Below, piece after piece: positions 1 through 8,283 of a stretch of DNA of 40,171 nucleotides (the first letter of the stretch is position 1; every line of letters begins with the position of its first letter). A program made the position numbers and the translations under genes. The DNA is from Candidatus Rokuibacteriota bacterium (GTDB lineage: Bacteria; Methylomirabilota; Methylomirabilia; Rokubacteriales; CSP1-6): contig JAHFDK010000024.1 in the NCBI GenBank assembly GCA_023249095.1, positions 1 through 40,171 on the forward strand, written 5' to 3'. Under the pieces are notes generated by a model that worked only from the letters and a program-made list of their open reading frames with translations, did not search any database and was not told the DNA's origin.

Positions 1-2
1 GA

Positions 3-206
3 ATCACGCGCTCCAACCTCCTGGTGATCAACAAGATCGATCTGGCACCGCACGTGGGCGCGGACCTCTCCGTGATGGAGCGCGATTCGCGCCTGATGCG
101 TGGTGCCCGCCCCTTCGTCTTCACGAACCTCCGGACGGGCGAGGGGGTCGACACGATCCTCGCCTGGATTCGGCACGAGCTGACGCTCGACGCGGCGATG
201 GCGTGA
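3..206 (+). CDS. ureG: Urease accessory GTPase UreG, C-terminal part (cut by window start)
   Basis: Only the last 67 codons are present. UreG is the SIMIBI-class GTPase that delivers nickel to apo-urease together with UreD/UreF/UreH. The visible part begins [20 protein letters not shown], the family's G4 base-recognition segment (NKID), and continues through [13 protein letters not shown], the usual G5-like segment near the UreG C terminus. The P-loop and metal-binding CPH motif must lie upstream of the window. The TGA stop overlaps the GTG start of ureD, so the two are translationally coupled. UreG is recognised with good confidence from the conserved tail and from the ureD neighbour; the rest of the urease operon is presumably to the left. 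Confidence 0.93.
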   Translation: MTRSNLLVINKIDLAPHVGADLSVMERDSRLMRGARPFVFTNLRTGEGVDTILAWIRHELTLDAAMA

Positions 207-1063
207 TCGCGGGGGCGCCGCTCGCCGCCGCCCGGGTCGGACGGGACGGGGCGCTGCGACTCCAGTTCGAGCGGCGCGGGGCCGCCACCGTGGTCGCGGG
301 CTGCCGCTCCACGCCGCCGCTCCAGGTCCTGGCGCCGCTCGCGCTCGACGACCCGGCCGCGATCGTCTCGATCCTGAATCCAACGGGCGGCCTTGTCGGC
401 GGCGACCGGCTCTCGATCGACGTGAACTTGGCGGCGGGGACCCATGCGGTCCTCACCACCCCTTCGGCCACCCGGGTGTACCGCACCGATGCCGAGGAGG
501 CCACCCAGAGCGTGAAGCTTGCGCTGGGCCCGCGCGCGGTCGTCGAGTGGGTGCCCGACCACACCATCCCGTTCGCGGGCTCGGCCTTCCGCCAGGCGAT
601 CGACGTCCACATGGACGCGACCGCCGGGCTCATCCTCGTCGATGCCTTCTCCGCCGGCCGCATCGCCCGGGGAGAGGCGTGGCGGTTCGCCGCGCTCGAA
701 AGCGCCGTTTCGATCCGCGACCAGTACGGCTGGCTGCTCCACGACCGGTTCGTCCTACGGGGTCCGGTCGCCAAGGACGACCCGGCATGGGACGGACTCG
801 GCTGCGGAGAGCTCCATCCGTACTTCGGCTCGATCGCGATCGTCGGAGCCTTCGATCTCGAGCAGCTCGCGGCCGAGGTCCGGCGGCTCTGGGCGAGCGG
901 CGGCGACGCGTGGGTCGGCGTGGCCGCGCTGGCGCGCCGCGGGGCGCTCGTTCGCTGCCTCGCGGCGAGCGCGCCGGCGCTCATCGATACCATCGAGACC
1001 TGTTGGGGCCTGGGCCGCCGGGCCCTCCTGGGACTTCCTCCGCTGCGTCTAAGGAAGGCGTAG
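203..1063 (+). CDS. ureD: Urease accessory protein UreD (UreH)
   Basis: Chaperone of urease maturation: UreD binds the apo-urease trimer and recruits UreF and UreG for nickel insertion in the cytoplasm. At 286 aa the length fits the family. Recognisable blocks are [13 protein letters not shown] (about residues 59-71), [10 protein letters not shown] (86-95), [18 protein letters not shown] (about 114-131) and [14 protein letters not shown] (about 147-160), all typical of UreD. The GTG start at 203 sits inside the ureG stop region (GTGA overlap), which fixes the start by coupling. The order ureG then ureD differs from the common order with ureD first. It is the last gene of the urease cluster; an unrelated phosphate gene follows after 39 bp. 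Confidence 0.93.
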   Translation: MIAGAPLAAARVGRDGALRLQFERRGAATVVAGCRSTPPLQVLAPLALDDPAAIVSILNPTGGLVGGDRLSIDVNLAAGTHAVLTTPSATRVYRTDAEEATQSVKLALGPRAVVEWVPDHTIPFAGSAFRQAIDVHMDATAGLILVDAFSAGRIARGEAWRFAALESAVSIRDQYGWLLHDRFVLRGPVAKDDPAWDGLGCGELHPYFGSIAIVGAFDLEQLAAEVRRLWASGGDAWVGVAALARRGALVRCLAASAPALIDTIETCWGLGRRALLGLPPLRLRKA

Positions 1064-1083
1064 CGCGATTGTGACGTTTCCGT

Positions 1084-1089
1084 TACACT
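1084..1089 (+). promoter_or_regulatory. Possible -10 hexamer (TACACT) for the DUF47/PiT pair
   Basis: TACACT lies 13 nt before the ATG at 1103, in the short gap after ureD. It matches TATAAT at four of six positions. No convincing -35 was found at 16-18 bp and no Shine-Dalgarno is visible, so a very short leader is possible. Confidence 0.3.
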
Positions 1090-1102
1090 CCGGTCCGGGT
1101 TA

Positions 1103-1720
1103 ATGTTCAACCTGATCCCGAAGGAAGTCCGGTTCTTCGACTACTTCGAGCAGCAATCCCAGCACATCATCCGAGCCGCCGCCCTGCTGCACGAGATGGT
1201 CCACAACTTCGCCGACGCGCGGGCCAAGGCTCACGCGATCAAGGAAGTGGAGCATCAGGGCGATCAAGTGACCCACGAGATCATCAAGAAGCTGAACACG
1301 ACCTTCATCACGCCGATCGACCGCGAGGACATCCACGACCTGGCCTCGCGCCTCGACGACGTGCTCGACTACATCGAGGCGGCCGCCGAGCGTCTGGTCG
1401 TCTACCGCATCAAGGAGCCGACCTCGGCGTGCCGGGCGTTGGCCGCGGTCATCGTGCACACCACCCACGCGATGGACCGCTGCATCAAGTGCCTGCGGAC
1501 GATGGACCCCGCCTTCCACGAGCACACCGTCGAGGTCAACCGCCTGGAGAACACCGCCGACGTGCTGCTGCGGGACAGCCTCGCCGCGATGTTCGACGAG
1601 GCGAGCGATCCCATCGAGGTCATCAAGTGGAAAGAGATCTACGAGACGATGGAGATCGTCACGGATCGGTGCGAGGACGTCGCCAACGTGATCGAGGGGA
1701 TCATCCTCAAGATGGCGTGA
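1103..1720 (+). CDS. DUF47 (PhoU-like) phosphate transport regulator
   Basis: A 205-aa all-helical cytoplasmic protein of the DUF47/PhoU-like family, which partners PiT phosphate carriers. Recognisable segments are the N-terminal MFNLIPKEVRFFDYFEQQS, the metal-binding-like helix EVEHQGDQVTHEIIKKLN (about residues 48-65), FITPIDREDIHDLASRLDDV (about 68-87) and the C-terminal KWKEIYETMEIVTDRCEDVA (about 174-193). The acidic E-x-x-D clusters resemble PhoU metal sites. The ATG at 1103 is the only start giving the full N terminus. The PiT transporter starts 17 bp downstream, the usual arrangement. Its role is inferred as gating or repression of the adjacent carrier; the family is poorly characterised biochemically. 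Confidence 0.9.
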   Translation: MFNLIPKEVRFFDYFEQQSQHIIRAAALLHEMVHNFADARAKAHAIKEVEHQGDQVTHEIIKKLNTTFITPIDREDIHDLASRLDDVLDYIEAAAERLVVYRIKEPTSACRALAAVIVHTTHAMDRCIKCLRTMDPAFHEHTVEVNRLENTADVLLRDSLAAMFDEASDPIEVIKWKEIYETMEIVTDRCEDVANVIEGIILKMA

Positions 1721-1737
1721 CCGGCCCGGCCTGAGCG

Positions 1738-2730
1738 GTGCTCTCTCTCGTCGTCTTCATCGTCTTCATCGCACTCGTTTTCGACTTCATCAACGGTTTC
1801 CACGACGCCGCGAACTCTATCGCCACGGTGGTGTCGACCCGTGTGCTGACGCCGCTCCAGGCGGTCGTCTGGGCAGCATTCTTCAACTTCGTCGCCGCGT
1901 TCGGCTTCGGCGTGAGCGTGGCGCGCACGGTCGGGAAGGGTGTCGTCGAGACCACGGTGGTGGACCAGTGGGTGATCCTGGCGGGGCTGATCGGCGCGAT
2001 TGTCTGGGACCTGATCACGTGGGTATGGGGGTTGCCGACGAGCTCCTCCCACGCGCTGATCGGCGGCTTCGCCGGCGCCGCCGTGGTCAAGGCGGGGTTC
2101 GGCTCGCTGATCGCGGCCGGCCTGATCAAGATCGGGGCGTTCATGATTCTGGCGCCTCTGATCGGCATGGTCGTCGGATTCACGCTGATGGTGCTGGTGC
2201 TCAACGTCTTCAAGAACGAGACGCCGGGACGCGTGGACAAGATCTTCCGTCGCGGCCAGCTCCTGTCGGCGGCCGCCTACAGCCTGGGTCACGGCACCAA
2301 CGACGCCCAGAAGACGATGGGGATCATCGCCGTGCTGCTCTTCAGCACGGGTTACCTCGGGCCCGACTTCTACGTACCCTTCTGGGTCGTGCTCGCGGCG
2401 CACGCGGCGCTGGGCCTGGGCACGATGGCCGGCGGGTGGCGGATCGTGAAGACGATGGGGATGCGGATCACCAAGCTGCGGCCGGTGGGCGGTTTCTGCG
2501 CGGAGACCGCCGGCGCCATCATGCTGATCGGCACCGCGATCGGCGGCATTCCCGTCAGCACCACCCATACGATCAGCGGCTCGATCATGGGCGTCGGCGC
2601 CATTCAGCGCTTCTCGGCCGTGCGCTGGGGCGTGGCGGGCAAGATCCTCTGGGCGTGGATTCTCACGATCCCCGCCTCGGCGCTCGTCGCCGCGATCACC
2701 TGGACGCTGCTGCACCTCGTCGGGGCCTGA
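1738..2730 (+). CDS. Inorganic phosphate transporter, PiT family
   Basis: A 330-aa integral membrane symporter for phosphate (as metal-phosphate or with cations). The inverted-repeat signature is visible twice: FDFINGFHDAANSIATVVST near the N terminus and YSLGHGTNDAQKTMGIIAVL near residue 185. Each is followed by a serine/threonine-histidine hairpin (SSSHALIGGF about residue 102; STTHTISGSIMGVG about 267). About ten hydrophobic segments span the protein. The start is GTG at 1738, 17 bp after the DUF47 gene, so they form a two-gene operon. It ends 53 bp before the convergent TAXI receptor gene. Low-affinity constitutive phosphate uptake is the family role; substrate range cannot be seen from sequence. 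Confidence 0.95.
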   Translation: MLSLVVFIVFIALVFDFINGFHDAANSIATVVSTRVLTPLQAVVWAAFFNFVAAFGFGVSVARTVGKGVVETTVVDQWVILAGLIGAIVWDLITWVWGLPTSSSHALIGGFAGAAVVKAGFGSLIAAGLIKIGAFMILAPLIGMVVGFTLMVLVLNVFKNETPGRVDKIFRRGQLLSAAAYSLGHGTNDAQKTMGIIAVLLFSTGYLGPDFYVPFWVVLAAHAALGLGTMAGGWRIVKTMGMRITKLRPVGGFCAETAGAIMLIGTAIGGIPVSTTHTISGSIMGVGAIQRFSAVRWGVAGKILWAWILTIPASALVAAITWTLLHLVGA

Positions 2731-2783
2731 CGCTCGGTGGCTCAGGGTCGCGCGGGGCCTCGATCGACCGCCCGATCGCGCGA

Positions 2784-3776
2784 CTACTGGTCGAGGGCGC
2801 CCTTGATCGCGTCGAACACCGGGTTCTGCCCGCCGCGTGGCGTGGTGGCGGTCGCGGGGGCCGCCTTGCCCAGATACTTCCGGACGCAGTCGTACTGCTC
2901 CCAGCCCCGGAGCGGGTAGTTGAAGTCAACCGCCTTCCACTTCGCGTGGCCGTTCTTCTGCAGCGAGTCGAGTCCCCGCGACACGAGCTGCGCGAAGCGG
3001 CCGATGTTGTCGCAGTCCCGGCGGCGGAAATCGAATGACACGAGGACCGCCTTGACCGCCGCGGTGCTGATCGGAGTCGGCTGCCAGGCATAGACGCCGG
3101 CCGGAATCTCGGCCTGCGGGTAGAACTCCAGGATGCTCTTGTTGATGATCGGGATCAGCACGAGCTGGTCCTTGTCGCTGATGTCCTCCTTGAGAAGCTT
3201 CACGGGGTAACCGGCCACATAGAACATCGCGTCGACGCGGCCCGCCTTGAGCTCGGCGAGCGCCTCACTCGTGTCGATCGGCACCATCTCGCTGGGCGCC
3301 ACGTCCGACAGCTTGAAGAGAAGACGCGCGGTCAAATACGTGCCGCTGCCGTCCCGGCCGATGGCGACCCTCCGGCCGGCGAGATCATCGAAGTCGGTGA
3401 TGCCCTTTTTACCGACCAGATGGATTTCCTCGTTATAGAGGGGAAAGACCATCTTCGTCTTCCGCGCGATCCGCTGGAGCACTGGGTCCGACTGCACGCG
3501 GGAAACGAACGCCAGGACATCGGACTGCACGATGCCCATCGGAACGCCTGGCCGCTGGTACACAGCGTAGATGTTCTCGATCGACCCTTTCGAAGGGTAG
3601 ACGGTCAGATTGATCCCCGCGGGCTTGACCAGCTTCTGCAGGTCGAGGCCGAACTGGTAGTAGGTGCCCTTGTCGCCTCCGGTGATCAACCCCATGTCCT
3701 CGGCGGCCACGCCGACACCCGCACACGCGAGAAGCACCAGAAGGGTCACGGACCAGGCGATGGTGACAGTCTTCAC
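2784..3776 (-). CDS. TAXI-family TRAP solute receptor (periplasmic binding protein)
   Basis: A 330-aa periplasmic substrate-binding protein of the TAXI family, which feeds TRAP-type membrane subunits. Residues 1-25 form a signal peptide ending in VGVAAED. The mature start, MGLITGGDKGTYYQFGLDLQ, is the diagnostic TAXI beginning; SKGSIENIYAVYQ, GIVQSDVLAFV and GRRVAIGRDGSGTYLTARLL are further family blocks. The GTG start at 3776 has a strong Shine-Dalgarno (GAGGAGG, complement of 3784-3790). No fused 12TM/4TM permease lies beside it; neighbours are the convergent phosphate carrier and a sigma-54 regulator. It therefore looks like an orphan receptor, working with a permease elsewhere or as a sensor input. 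Known TAXI ligands include glutamate and other acids, but the ligand here is unknown. Confidence 0.9.
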   Translation of the reverse strand: MKTVTIAWSVTLLVLLACAGVGVAAEDMGLITGGDKGTYYQFGLDLQKLVKPAGINLTVYPSKGSIENIYAVYQRPGVPMGIVQSDVLAFVSRVQSDPVLQRIARKTKMVFPLYNEEIHLVGKKGITDFDDLAGRRVAIGRDGSGTYLTARLLFKLSDVAPSEMVPIDTSEALAELKAGRVDAMFYVAGYPVKLLKEDISDKDQLVLIPIINKSILEFYPQAEIPAGVYAWQPTPISTAAVKAVLVSFDFRRRDCDNIGRFAQLVSRGLDSLQKNGHAKWKAVDFNYPLRGWEQYDCVRKYLGKAAPATATTPRGGQNPVFDAIKGALDQ

Positions 3777-3827
3777 AGCACGTCCTCCTCATCCAGCGCG
3801 CCGACGGCATGAAACCGCGTTCCCAAC

Positions 3828-3842
3828 GCCCCGATGATGCCA
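3828..3842 (-). promoter_or_regulatory. Weak sigma-54-like element (GG-N10-GC) upstream of the TAXI gene
   Basis: On the minus strand TGGCA is followed by GGGC with the exact GG-N10-GC spacing of sigma-54 promoters, about 52 bp before the GTG start. The -24 half is good. The -12 half lacks the TT of TTGC, so this is a candidate only; the sigma-54 regulator next door makes it worth noting. Confidence 0.25.
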
Positions 3843-3954
3843 CGGCCACGACGGAAATGGTCCGTAATTACACCGGTGTCGCGGGGGCGGGCCCGCGCCG
3901 CCCCGGTGGCGCCGCGACTGGGCGCCGGACAGGACCCCGGCGGTACGACGACGA

Positions 3955-5313
3955 TCAACGGAAATCCCGCGCGTTGACCTGATACTTGGCAATCAATCCG
4001 TGCAGTGTTGGACGGCTCACGGCCAGAAGCCTCGCCCCTTGGGTGATGTTCCCGCGCGTCTTGGCGAGAGCATCCACCAGGGCGTTCCGCTCCGCGCGAT
4101 TCCGAGCCTCTCGGAGCGAGGCCAGATCGGGGCCGTCCTTGACTTCGACGCCGAGGTCCCGTGCCTCGATGAATTTCGTCCGGGCCATGAGCACTCCTCG
4201 CTCCACCGCATTCTCGAGCTCGCGAATGTTGCCGGGCCAGGCATAGTGGATGATAGCCTCGAGAGCTGAGCTCCCGAAGCGGAGCTTTCTCCGGTGCTGC
4301 TTGTCGCTGCGCTGGAGGAACGCGTTGGCGATGAGCACGATGTCCTCGCCCCGGTCACGCAGGGGCGGGAGCGTCAGGTTCACGACCGACAGGCGATAGT
4401 AGAGGTCTTCACGGAACCGCCCGGCTTGAAGCTCCGCTTTCAGGTCTTTGTTGGTGGCCGCGACCACCCGGGCGTCGACGCGGAGCACCTCGCGGCCGCC
4501 GACCCGCTCGATCGCCCGCTCCTGGAGAAAGCGGAGGAGCTTCACCTGAAGCAGGGCGCTCATCTCACCGACTTCATCGAGGAAGAGCGTGCCGCCTTCC
4601 GCGAGCTCGAGCCTGCCCTTCCGCTGAACATGCGCGCCCGTGTAGGCGCCCTTTTCGTGGCCGAACAGCTCCGACTCCAGCAAGGTGTCCGGGATCGCCC
4701 CGCAGTTGATCGCCACAAACGGGCGCCTGTCGCGTGAGCTGTTGGAGTGGATGGCCCGTGCCAGGAGTTCCTTTCCCGTTCCGCTCTCGCCCTGGATCAG
4801 CACTGTCACGTCGGTCCGCGCGATGCGGCTCACCACGGCGAAGATCTCTTGTATGGCGGACGTGCGGCCCAGCATGCCCTCGCAGCGGGTCGCCGCCTCC
4901 CCCGCACGCTGCTTCTCGACGTCGGCCTCGATCGCCTGAAAATACGCCGCCCGCTGGAGCGCGACTTTCAGGTCGTGGAGCCGGATCGGCTTGTGGTGAT
5001 AGTCGAACGCGCCGAGCTGGACCGCGCGGATCGCGCTCACGCGGCCGCCGGTACCAGTGAGGACGACCACCTTGGTCTGGGGCGCGGCCTTCATGATCTG
5101 ATCCAGCGCCTCGAGCCCCGGCTCGGCGCTCTCCGGATCGGGGGGCAGCCCGAGGTCGAGGCAGACGAGCGCCGGCTGCTCGCGCTTGAGCGCCGAGAGG
5201 GCCTCCCGGCCGTGCTCGGCAAAGAGGAGCGTGAAGTCGTCCCGCAGCCCATCCTTGAGTTGCGTACAGATCAACTCCTCGTCCTCGACGATGAGGAGTG
5301 TGGGCTTGATCAC
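3955..5313 (-). CDS. prsR: Sigma-54 response regulator of the PrsR (PEP-CTERM-box) type
   Basis: A 452-aa transcription activator: receiver domain (1-125), AAA+ domain (about 145-380) and Fis-type helix-turn-helix (about 415-445). The phosphoacceptor is Asp53 in CLDLGLPPDP, followed by the receiver Thr/Lys region (VVVLTGTGG; HHKPI). Walker A is GESGTGKE (175-182) and the sigma-54 contact loop is GAYTGA (222-227), a Phe-to-Tyr variant of GAFTGA that many active members carry. The receiver's DLGLPPDPES...GLEAL string strongly resembles PrsR, which controls exopolysaccharide/PEP-CTERM genes with the kinase PrsK. No exosortase or PrsK lies in the window, so the target is unknown. The GTG start at 5313 follows yvcK, whose stop it overlaps closely, so they are one transcription unit. 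Confidence 0.85.
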   Translation of the reverse strand: MIKPTLLIVEDEELICTQLKDGLRDDFTLLFAEHGREALSALKREQPALVCLDLGLPPDPESAEPGLEALDQIMKAAPQTKVVVLTGTGGRVSAIRAVQLGAFDYHHKPIRLHDLKVALQRAAYFQAIEADVEKQRAGEAATRCEGMLGRTSAIQEIFAVVSRIARTDVTVLIQGESGTGKELLARAIHSNSSRDRRPFVAINCGAIPDTLLESELFGHEKGAYTGAHVQRKGRLELAEGGTLFLDEVGEMSALLQVKLLRFLQERAIERVGGREVLRVDARVVAATNKDLKAELQAGRFREDLYYRLSVVNLTLPPLRDRGEDIVLIANAFLQRSDKQHRRKLRFGSSALEAIIHYAWPGNIRELENAVERGVLMARTKFIEARDLGVEVKDGPDLASLREARNRAERNALVDALAKTRGNITQGARLLAVSRPTLHGLIAKYQVNARDFR

Positions 5314-5319
5314 TTTCCT

Positions 5320-6369
5320 TCAGCTCACCCGGGCGAGAAGCGCGCGCCCGAGCTTTCCCGGATCGTGCCGCGCGTCGTCGCCCGTCGCGAGCAGGTCGCA
5401 CTCGACGACGGAGTGGCCGAGCGCTTTCAAGAGTTCGACGTCCGTCGGGACCGGCGCCGCGCCCAGCGTCGCATACCGTGCGAGCTGCTCGGGCGCGAAC
5501 GGCGCAGTGTTGACCAGGATGTCGTGGATGGGAATCGTCGGCGCATGGCGGCGAATGGCCATGAGGTGATCCACCCCGGTGTAACCGTCGGTTTCGCCCG
5601 GCTCCGTCATGAGGTTCAGGACGAGCACCACGCGGGCCCGAGATCTGGCGATCGCCTCGGGCAGCTCCGGCACGAGAAGCACCGCCGCCAGGCTCGAATA
5701 GAGGCTGCCCGGGCCGATCACGATCAGGTCCGACCGCTCGAGCGCGTCCAGCGCCTCGGGCAGGGCCGAGGCATCGCTGGGCTGGAGCCGCAGGCGGCGA
5801 ATCGGGCTCCGAGCGCCCGCGAGGCGGGACTCGCCCTCGATCACGGTCCCGTCGGACAGCTCGGCGCAGAGCATCACATTCTGGGTGGTCGAGGGCAGGA
5901 CCCGGCCGCGGATCGAGAGCATGCGACCCGCGCGCGCGACGGCCCTGGCGAAGTCGTGCTCGAGCTCGGTGAGGGCGGTCAGGATGAGATTGCCGAGGCT
6001 GTGCCCGGCGACCTCGCTCCCGCGGGTGAAGCGGAAGTCGAACACTTCCGACAGCTCGGGATCGCCCCCGGCGAGGGCGAGCAGACAGTTCCGGATGTCG
6101 CCGGGGGACGGAAGCTGGTAGCTCGCTCGGAGCATGCCGGAGCTGCCGCCGTCGTCGGCGACGGTGACGATCGCGGTCAGGCGCGCCTGGTCCCGCTCCA
6201 AATCCCAGCGGCCCGACTCGAACAGCGACACCCGGAGCCCGCGGAGCACCGTGGGCAGCCCTGTGCCGCCGCCAAGCGCGACGACGCGCAGGTCGGGACG
6301 CGCCGGCTCCCCGCGCCCGCTCGAACGGGACACGGTAGTGGCTGACGTAATGAGCGAAGACGGCGCCAT
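5320..6369 (-). CDS. yvcK: YvcK/CofD-like protein (gluconeogenesis factor family)
   Basis: A 349-aa cytosolic protein of the CofD/YvcK superfamily. Bacterial YvcK binds UDP-GlcNAc and links central carbon flux to cell-wall synthesis and shape; CofD relatives make F420 but have different flanking motifs. The nucleotide-sugar site is visible as VVALGGGTGLPTVLRGL (about 29-45) and IVTVADDGGSSGMLR (about 67-81), with LPSPGDIRNCLLALAGG following. GPGSLYSSLAAVLLVPELPE and NLMTEPGETDGYTGVDHL are later family blocks. About 25 extra polar residues precede the core, so a later start is possible; ATG 6369 is kept because it lies 3 bp after the upstream gene's stop. It sits between the small winged-helix-like protein gene and the PrsR-type regulator in one leftward operon. 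Confidence 0.88.
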   Translation of the reverse strand: MAPSSLITSATTVSRSSGRGEPARPDLRVVALGGGTGLPTVLRGLRVSLFESGRWDLERDQARLTAIVTVADDGGSSGMLRASYQLPSPGDIRNCLLALAGGDPELSEVFDFRFTRGSEVAGHSLGNLILTALTELEHDFARAVARAGRMLSIRGRVLPSTTQNVMLCAELSDGTVIEGESRLAGARSPIRRLRLQPSDASALPEALDALERSDLIVIGPGSLYSSLAAVLLVPELPEAIARSRARVVLVLNLMTEPGETDGYTGVDHLMAIRRHAPTIPIHDILVNTAPFAPEQLARYATLGAAPVPTDVELLKALGHSVVECDLLATGDDARHDPGKLGRALLARVS

Positions 6370-6372
6370 GGC

Positions 6373-6756
6373 TTAGAACTCTTTCGCGGAAGGGGGCACG
6401 ACCATGTCTTGGAAATGGCGCGCGAGCGATTGACGCAGGACCGCCCTCTTCGTGTACGCGTACACGCACGTGTTGTCCTGCACCAGGTACGACTGCACGA
6501 CGCCGCATGTCTGGAGCTTCATCAGCGCTTCCTGCGTGGACGCCACGTCCCGCCTGATCCACCACTCGGCGATGCCGCGCGGGGTGTCGGAGGCCTCGTT
6601 GTTGCGCATCAGGTATTGCACGATCTCGCGGCACACCGGATCGCTCGCGAGAAGGTCTCGAAGCGTCGTCACCCTGCTGTGGCCGGACTCGGGAGCTGGC
6701 GTCAATGCGGCGTGCTGACGGGGCACGAACGGGGCCAACGTCCTAACTGCCTGCAC
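6373..6756 (-). CDS. Small putative winged-helix protein
   Basis: A 127-aa hypothetical protein. The core from about residue 30 (LRDLLASDPVCREIVQYLMR, then NEASDTPRGIAEWW, then TQEALMKLQTCGVVQSYLV) reads as helix-helix-recognition helix followed by a beta wing (NTCVYAYTKR). That is the layout of a winged helix that scores subject and phosphorylation-independent regulators often use. The first 28 residues look unstructured, and a GTG at 6672 (residue 29) is a plausible alternative start. It lies 64 bp after the sigma-54 activator gene and 3 bp before yvcK, so it probably belongs to that leftward operon. Function is not known; a DNA-binding or protein-interaction role is inferred from predicted fold only. 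Confidence 0.6.
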   Translation of the reverse strand: MQAVRTLAPFVPRQHAALTPAPESGHSRVTTLRDLLASDPVCREIVQYLMRNNEASDTPRGIAEWWIRRDVASTQEALMKLQTCGVVQSYLVQDNTCVYAYTKRAVLRQSLARHFQDMVVPPSAKEF

Positions 6757-6819
6757 CCTCGATACCTTGGCGATCCGGAGAGGCTCACGACCCCGGCGAG
6801 TCCTCCAAGAACTTGCGCA

Positions 6820-7977
6820 CTAGCCCCGCAAAGATTGCTGGCTCGGAACGAGACCGAGGTCGGGTCCGGCCGTGGCGGCGACGTCCCGGCCGTAGGCCTT
6901 CAGCTTGTACTGCAGGCAGCGGACGCTGATCTGGAGTAGCCGGGCCGCTTCTGTGCGGTTGCCGAGGGCCTTGTGGAGAGTCCGGAGGATGTGGCGGCGC
7001 TCGACCTCGCTGAGCGGCAGTCCCGCCTCGAACAGTCCCGACATGGCGGGCCCGGCCACGCTCGAGAAATCTCCGGCGAAGAGGTCTCGCTCGGTCAGCG
7101 TGTCGCCCTCGGCGAGGACGACCGCCTGCTCGAGGAAGTTCTCGAGCTGCCGGATGTTCCCGGGCCACGGCTGCGTGAGCATGCGTTCGAGGGTGGCGGG
7201 CGTGACCTTGGTGATGTGTTTTCCGTAGAGCCCAGCGAACCGCCGCAAGAAGTGATCGACCAGGTGTGGTATATCCTCCGGCCGCTCGCGGAGCGCGGGC
7301 ACCTTGATCATGAAGACCGCGACCCGGTAGTAGAGGTCCTCCCGGAACGTACCCTGCGCGACGGCGGCCTTGAGGTCCTTGTTGGTCGCGGTGATGAGCC
7401 TGATGTCCGTCCGGATGGGCTTCGTCCCACCCACCTTGGAGAACTCGCGCGTCTGAATGACGCGAAGGAGCTTGGCCTGCAGCGTCGGGCTCAGCTCGCC
7501 CAGCTCGTCGATGAACAGCGACCCGGTGTGGGCCAGCGCGAAGACACCCTCGCGATGCTCCGTTGCGCCGGTGAAGGCCCCCTTCACGTGACCGAAGAGG
7601 TGACTCTCCATCAGGCCTTCCGGGATCGTCGTGCAGTCGAGCGTGATCAGGGGACGATCGCGGCGAGGACTCGCATAGTGGATCGCGCGCGCGATCAGCT
7701 CCTTGCCGGTGCCGCTCTCGCCGTGGATACAAACGTTCACGTCGCCGACCGCCACTTTGTCGATGCGCGTAAAGATCTCGGCCATCTGCGGCGACTCGCC
7801 GATGATGTCGTGGTAGGCCGAGCGGACCGCCGGGGCGAGCACCCGCCCCGGCGTGGTCCGCGTGCTCGGCACCGCCGGCCGCGCGACACATACGTGGGTT
7901 TGGTCCACGAACCCGTGAACGAGCAAGGGTAATACCAAGGGCAACCCGATCCCTAACTTCACGGTTCGCTTGCACAT
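6820..7977 (-). CDS. Sigma-54-dependent activator without receiver domain
   Basis: A transcription activator with AAA+ and Fis-type DNA-binding domains. The AAA+ domain has Walker A GESGTGKE, the sigma-54 contact loop GAFTGA (canonical), Walker B-like LFIDELGELS, and the arginine-finger region FREDLYYRVAVF; it ends with a Fis helix-turn-helix (LHKALGNRTEAARLLQISVR). There is no recognisable receiver, PAS or GAF sensory domain, only about 60-90 N-terminal residues of low similarity. The frame is open up to a GTG at 8061, but neither start has a Shine-Dalgarno; ATG at 7977 is chosen, and starts further in are possible. Lacking a sensor, it may act constitutively or through a partner. The sigma-54 promoter at 8607-8622 on the same strand is its obvious candidate target. 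Confidence 0.85.
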   Translation of the reverse strand: MCKRTVKLGIGLPLVLPLLVHGFVDQTHVCVARPAVPSTRTTPGRVLAPAVRSAYHDIIGESPQMAEIFTRIDKVAVGDVNVCIHGESGTGKELIARAIHYASPRRDRPLITLDCTTIPEGLMESHLFGHVKGAFTGATEHREGVFALAHTGSLFIDELGELSPTLQAKLLRVIQTREFSKVGGTKPIRTDIRLITATNKDLKAAVAQGTFREDLYYRVAVFMIKVPALRERPEDIPHLVDHFLRRFAGLYGKHITKVTPATLERMLTQPWPGNIRQLENFLEQAVVLAEGDTLTERDLFAGDFSSVAGPAMSGLFEAGLPLSEVERRHILRTLHKALGNRTEAARLLQISVRCLQYKLKAYGRDVAATAGPDLGLVPSQQSLRG

Positions 7978-8102
7978 TTTGCGCGCCCGCAGCTCTTGCG
8001 TGACGACGTGGGGTGGCCGGGACCTGATCAGCGTAGAAGGAGGCAGGGTTCGGAAATCCACTGGAGGCTTCTAAATCAGGCACATAGACGAAGCTCGACG
8101 GG

Positions 8103-8116
8103 CGACCGATCGGTTG
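8103..8116. promoter_or_regulatory. Short palindrome upstream of the sigma-54 activator gene
   Basis: ACCGATCGGT (8105-8114) is a perfect 10-bp palindrome in the 220-bp region between the activator gene and the small leftward gene. The arms extend imperfectly to 14 bp. It could be an operator; a palindrome this short can also occur by chance. Nothing else convincing was seen in 8062-8283. Confidence 0.2.
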
Positions 8117-8283
8117 ATCAGAAATGCAACACGACGCCCACGCTTCAGGGCCGAGGCGAACGATTTACCAGTCTTCGCTTTCCAATCTCGCTCCAGGGGG
8201 GCAAAGTAAGGCCCAGCGAGATGAGCAATTTCCAGACGGCGGGGAGTTGAGGCGCCCGGTACCGCGTGAGTTCTCGGCGCTTC

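Noticed and set aside
4574..6634. 686-codon minus-strand frame across yvcK and the regulator
   Set aside because: Arg/Pro-rich composition without motifs; it overlaps two recognised genes in other frames.
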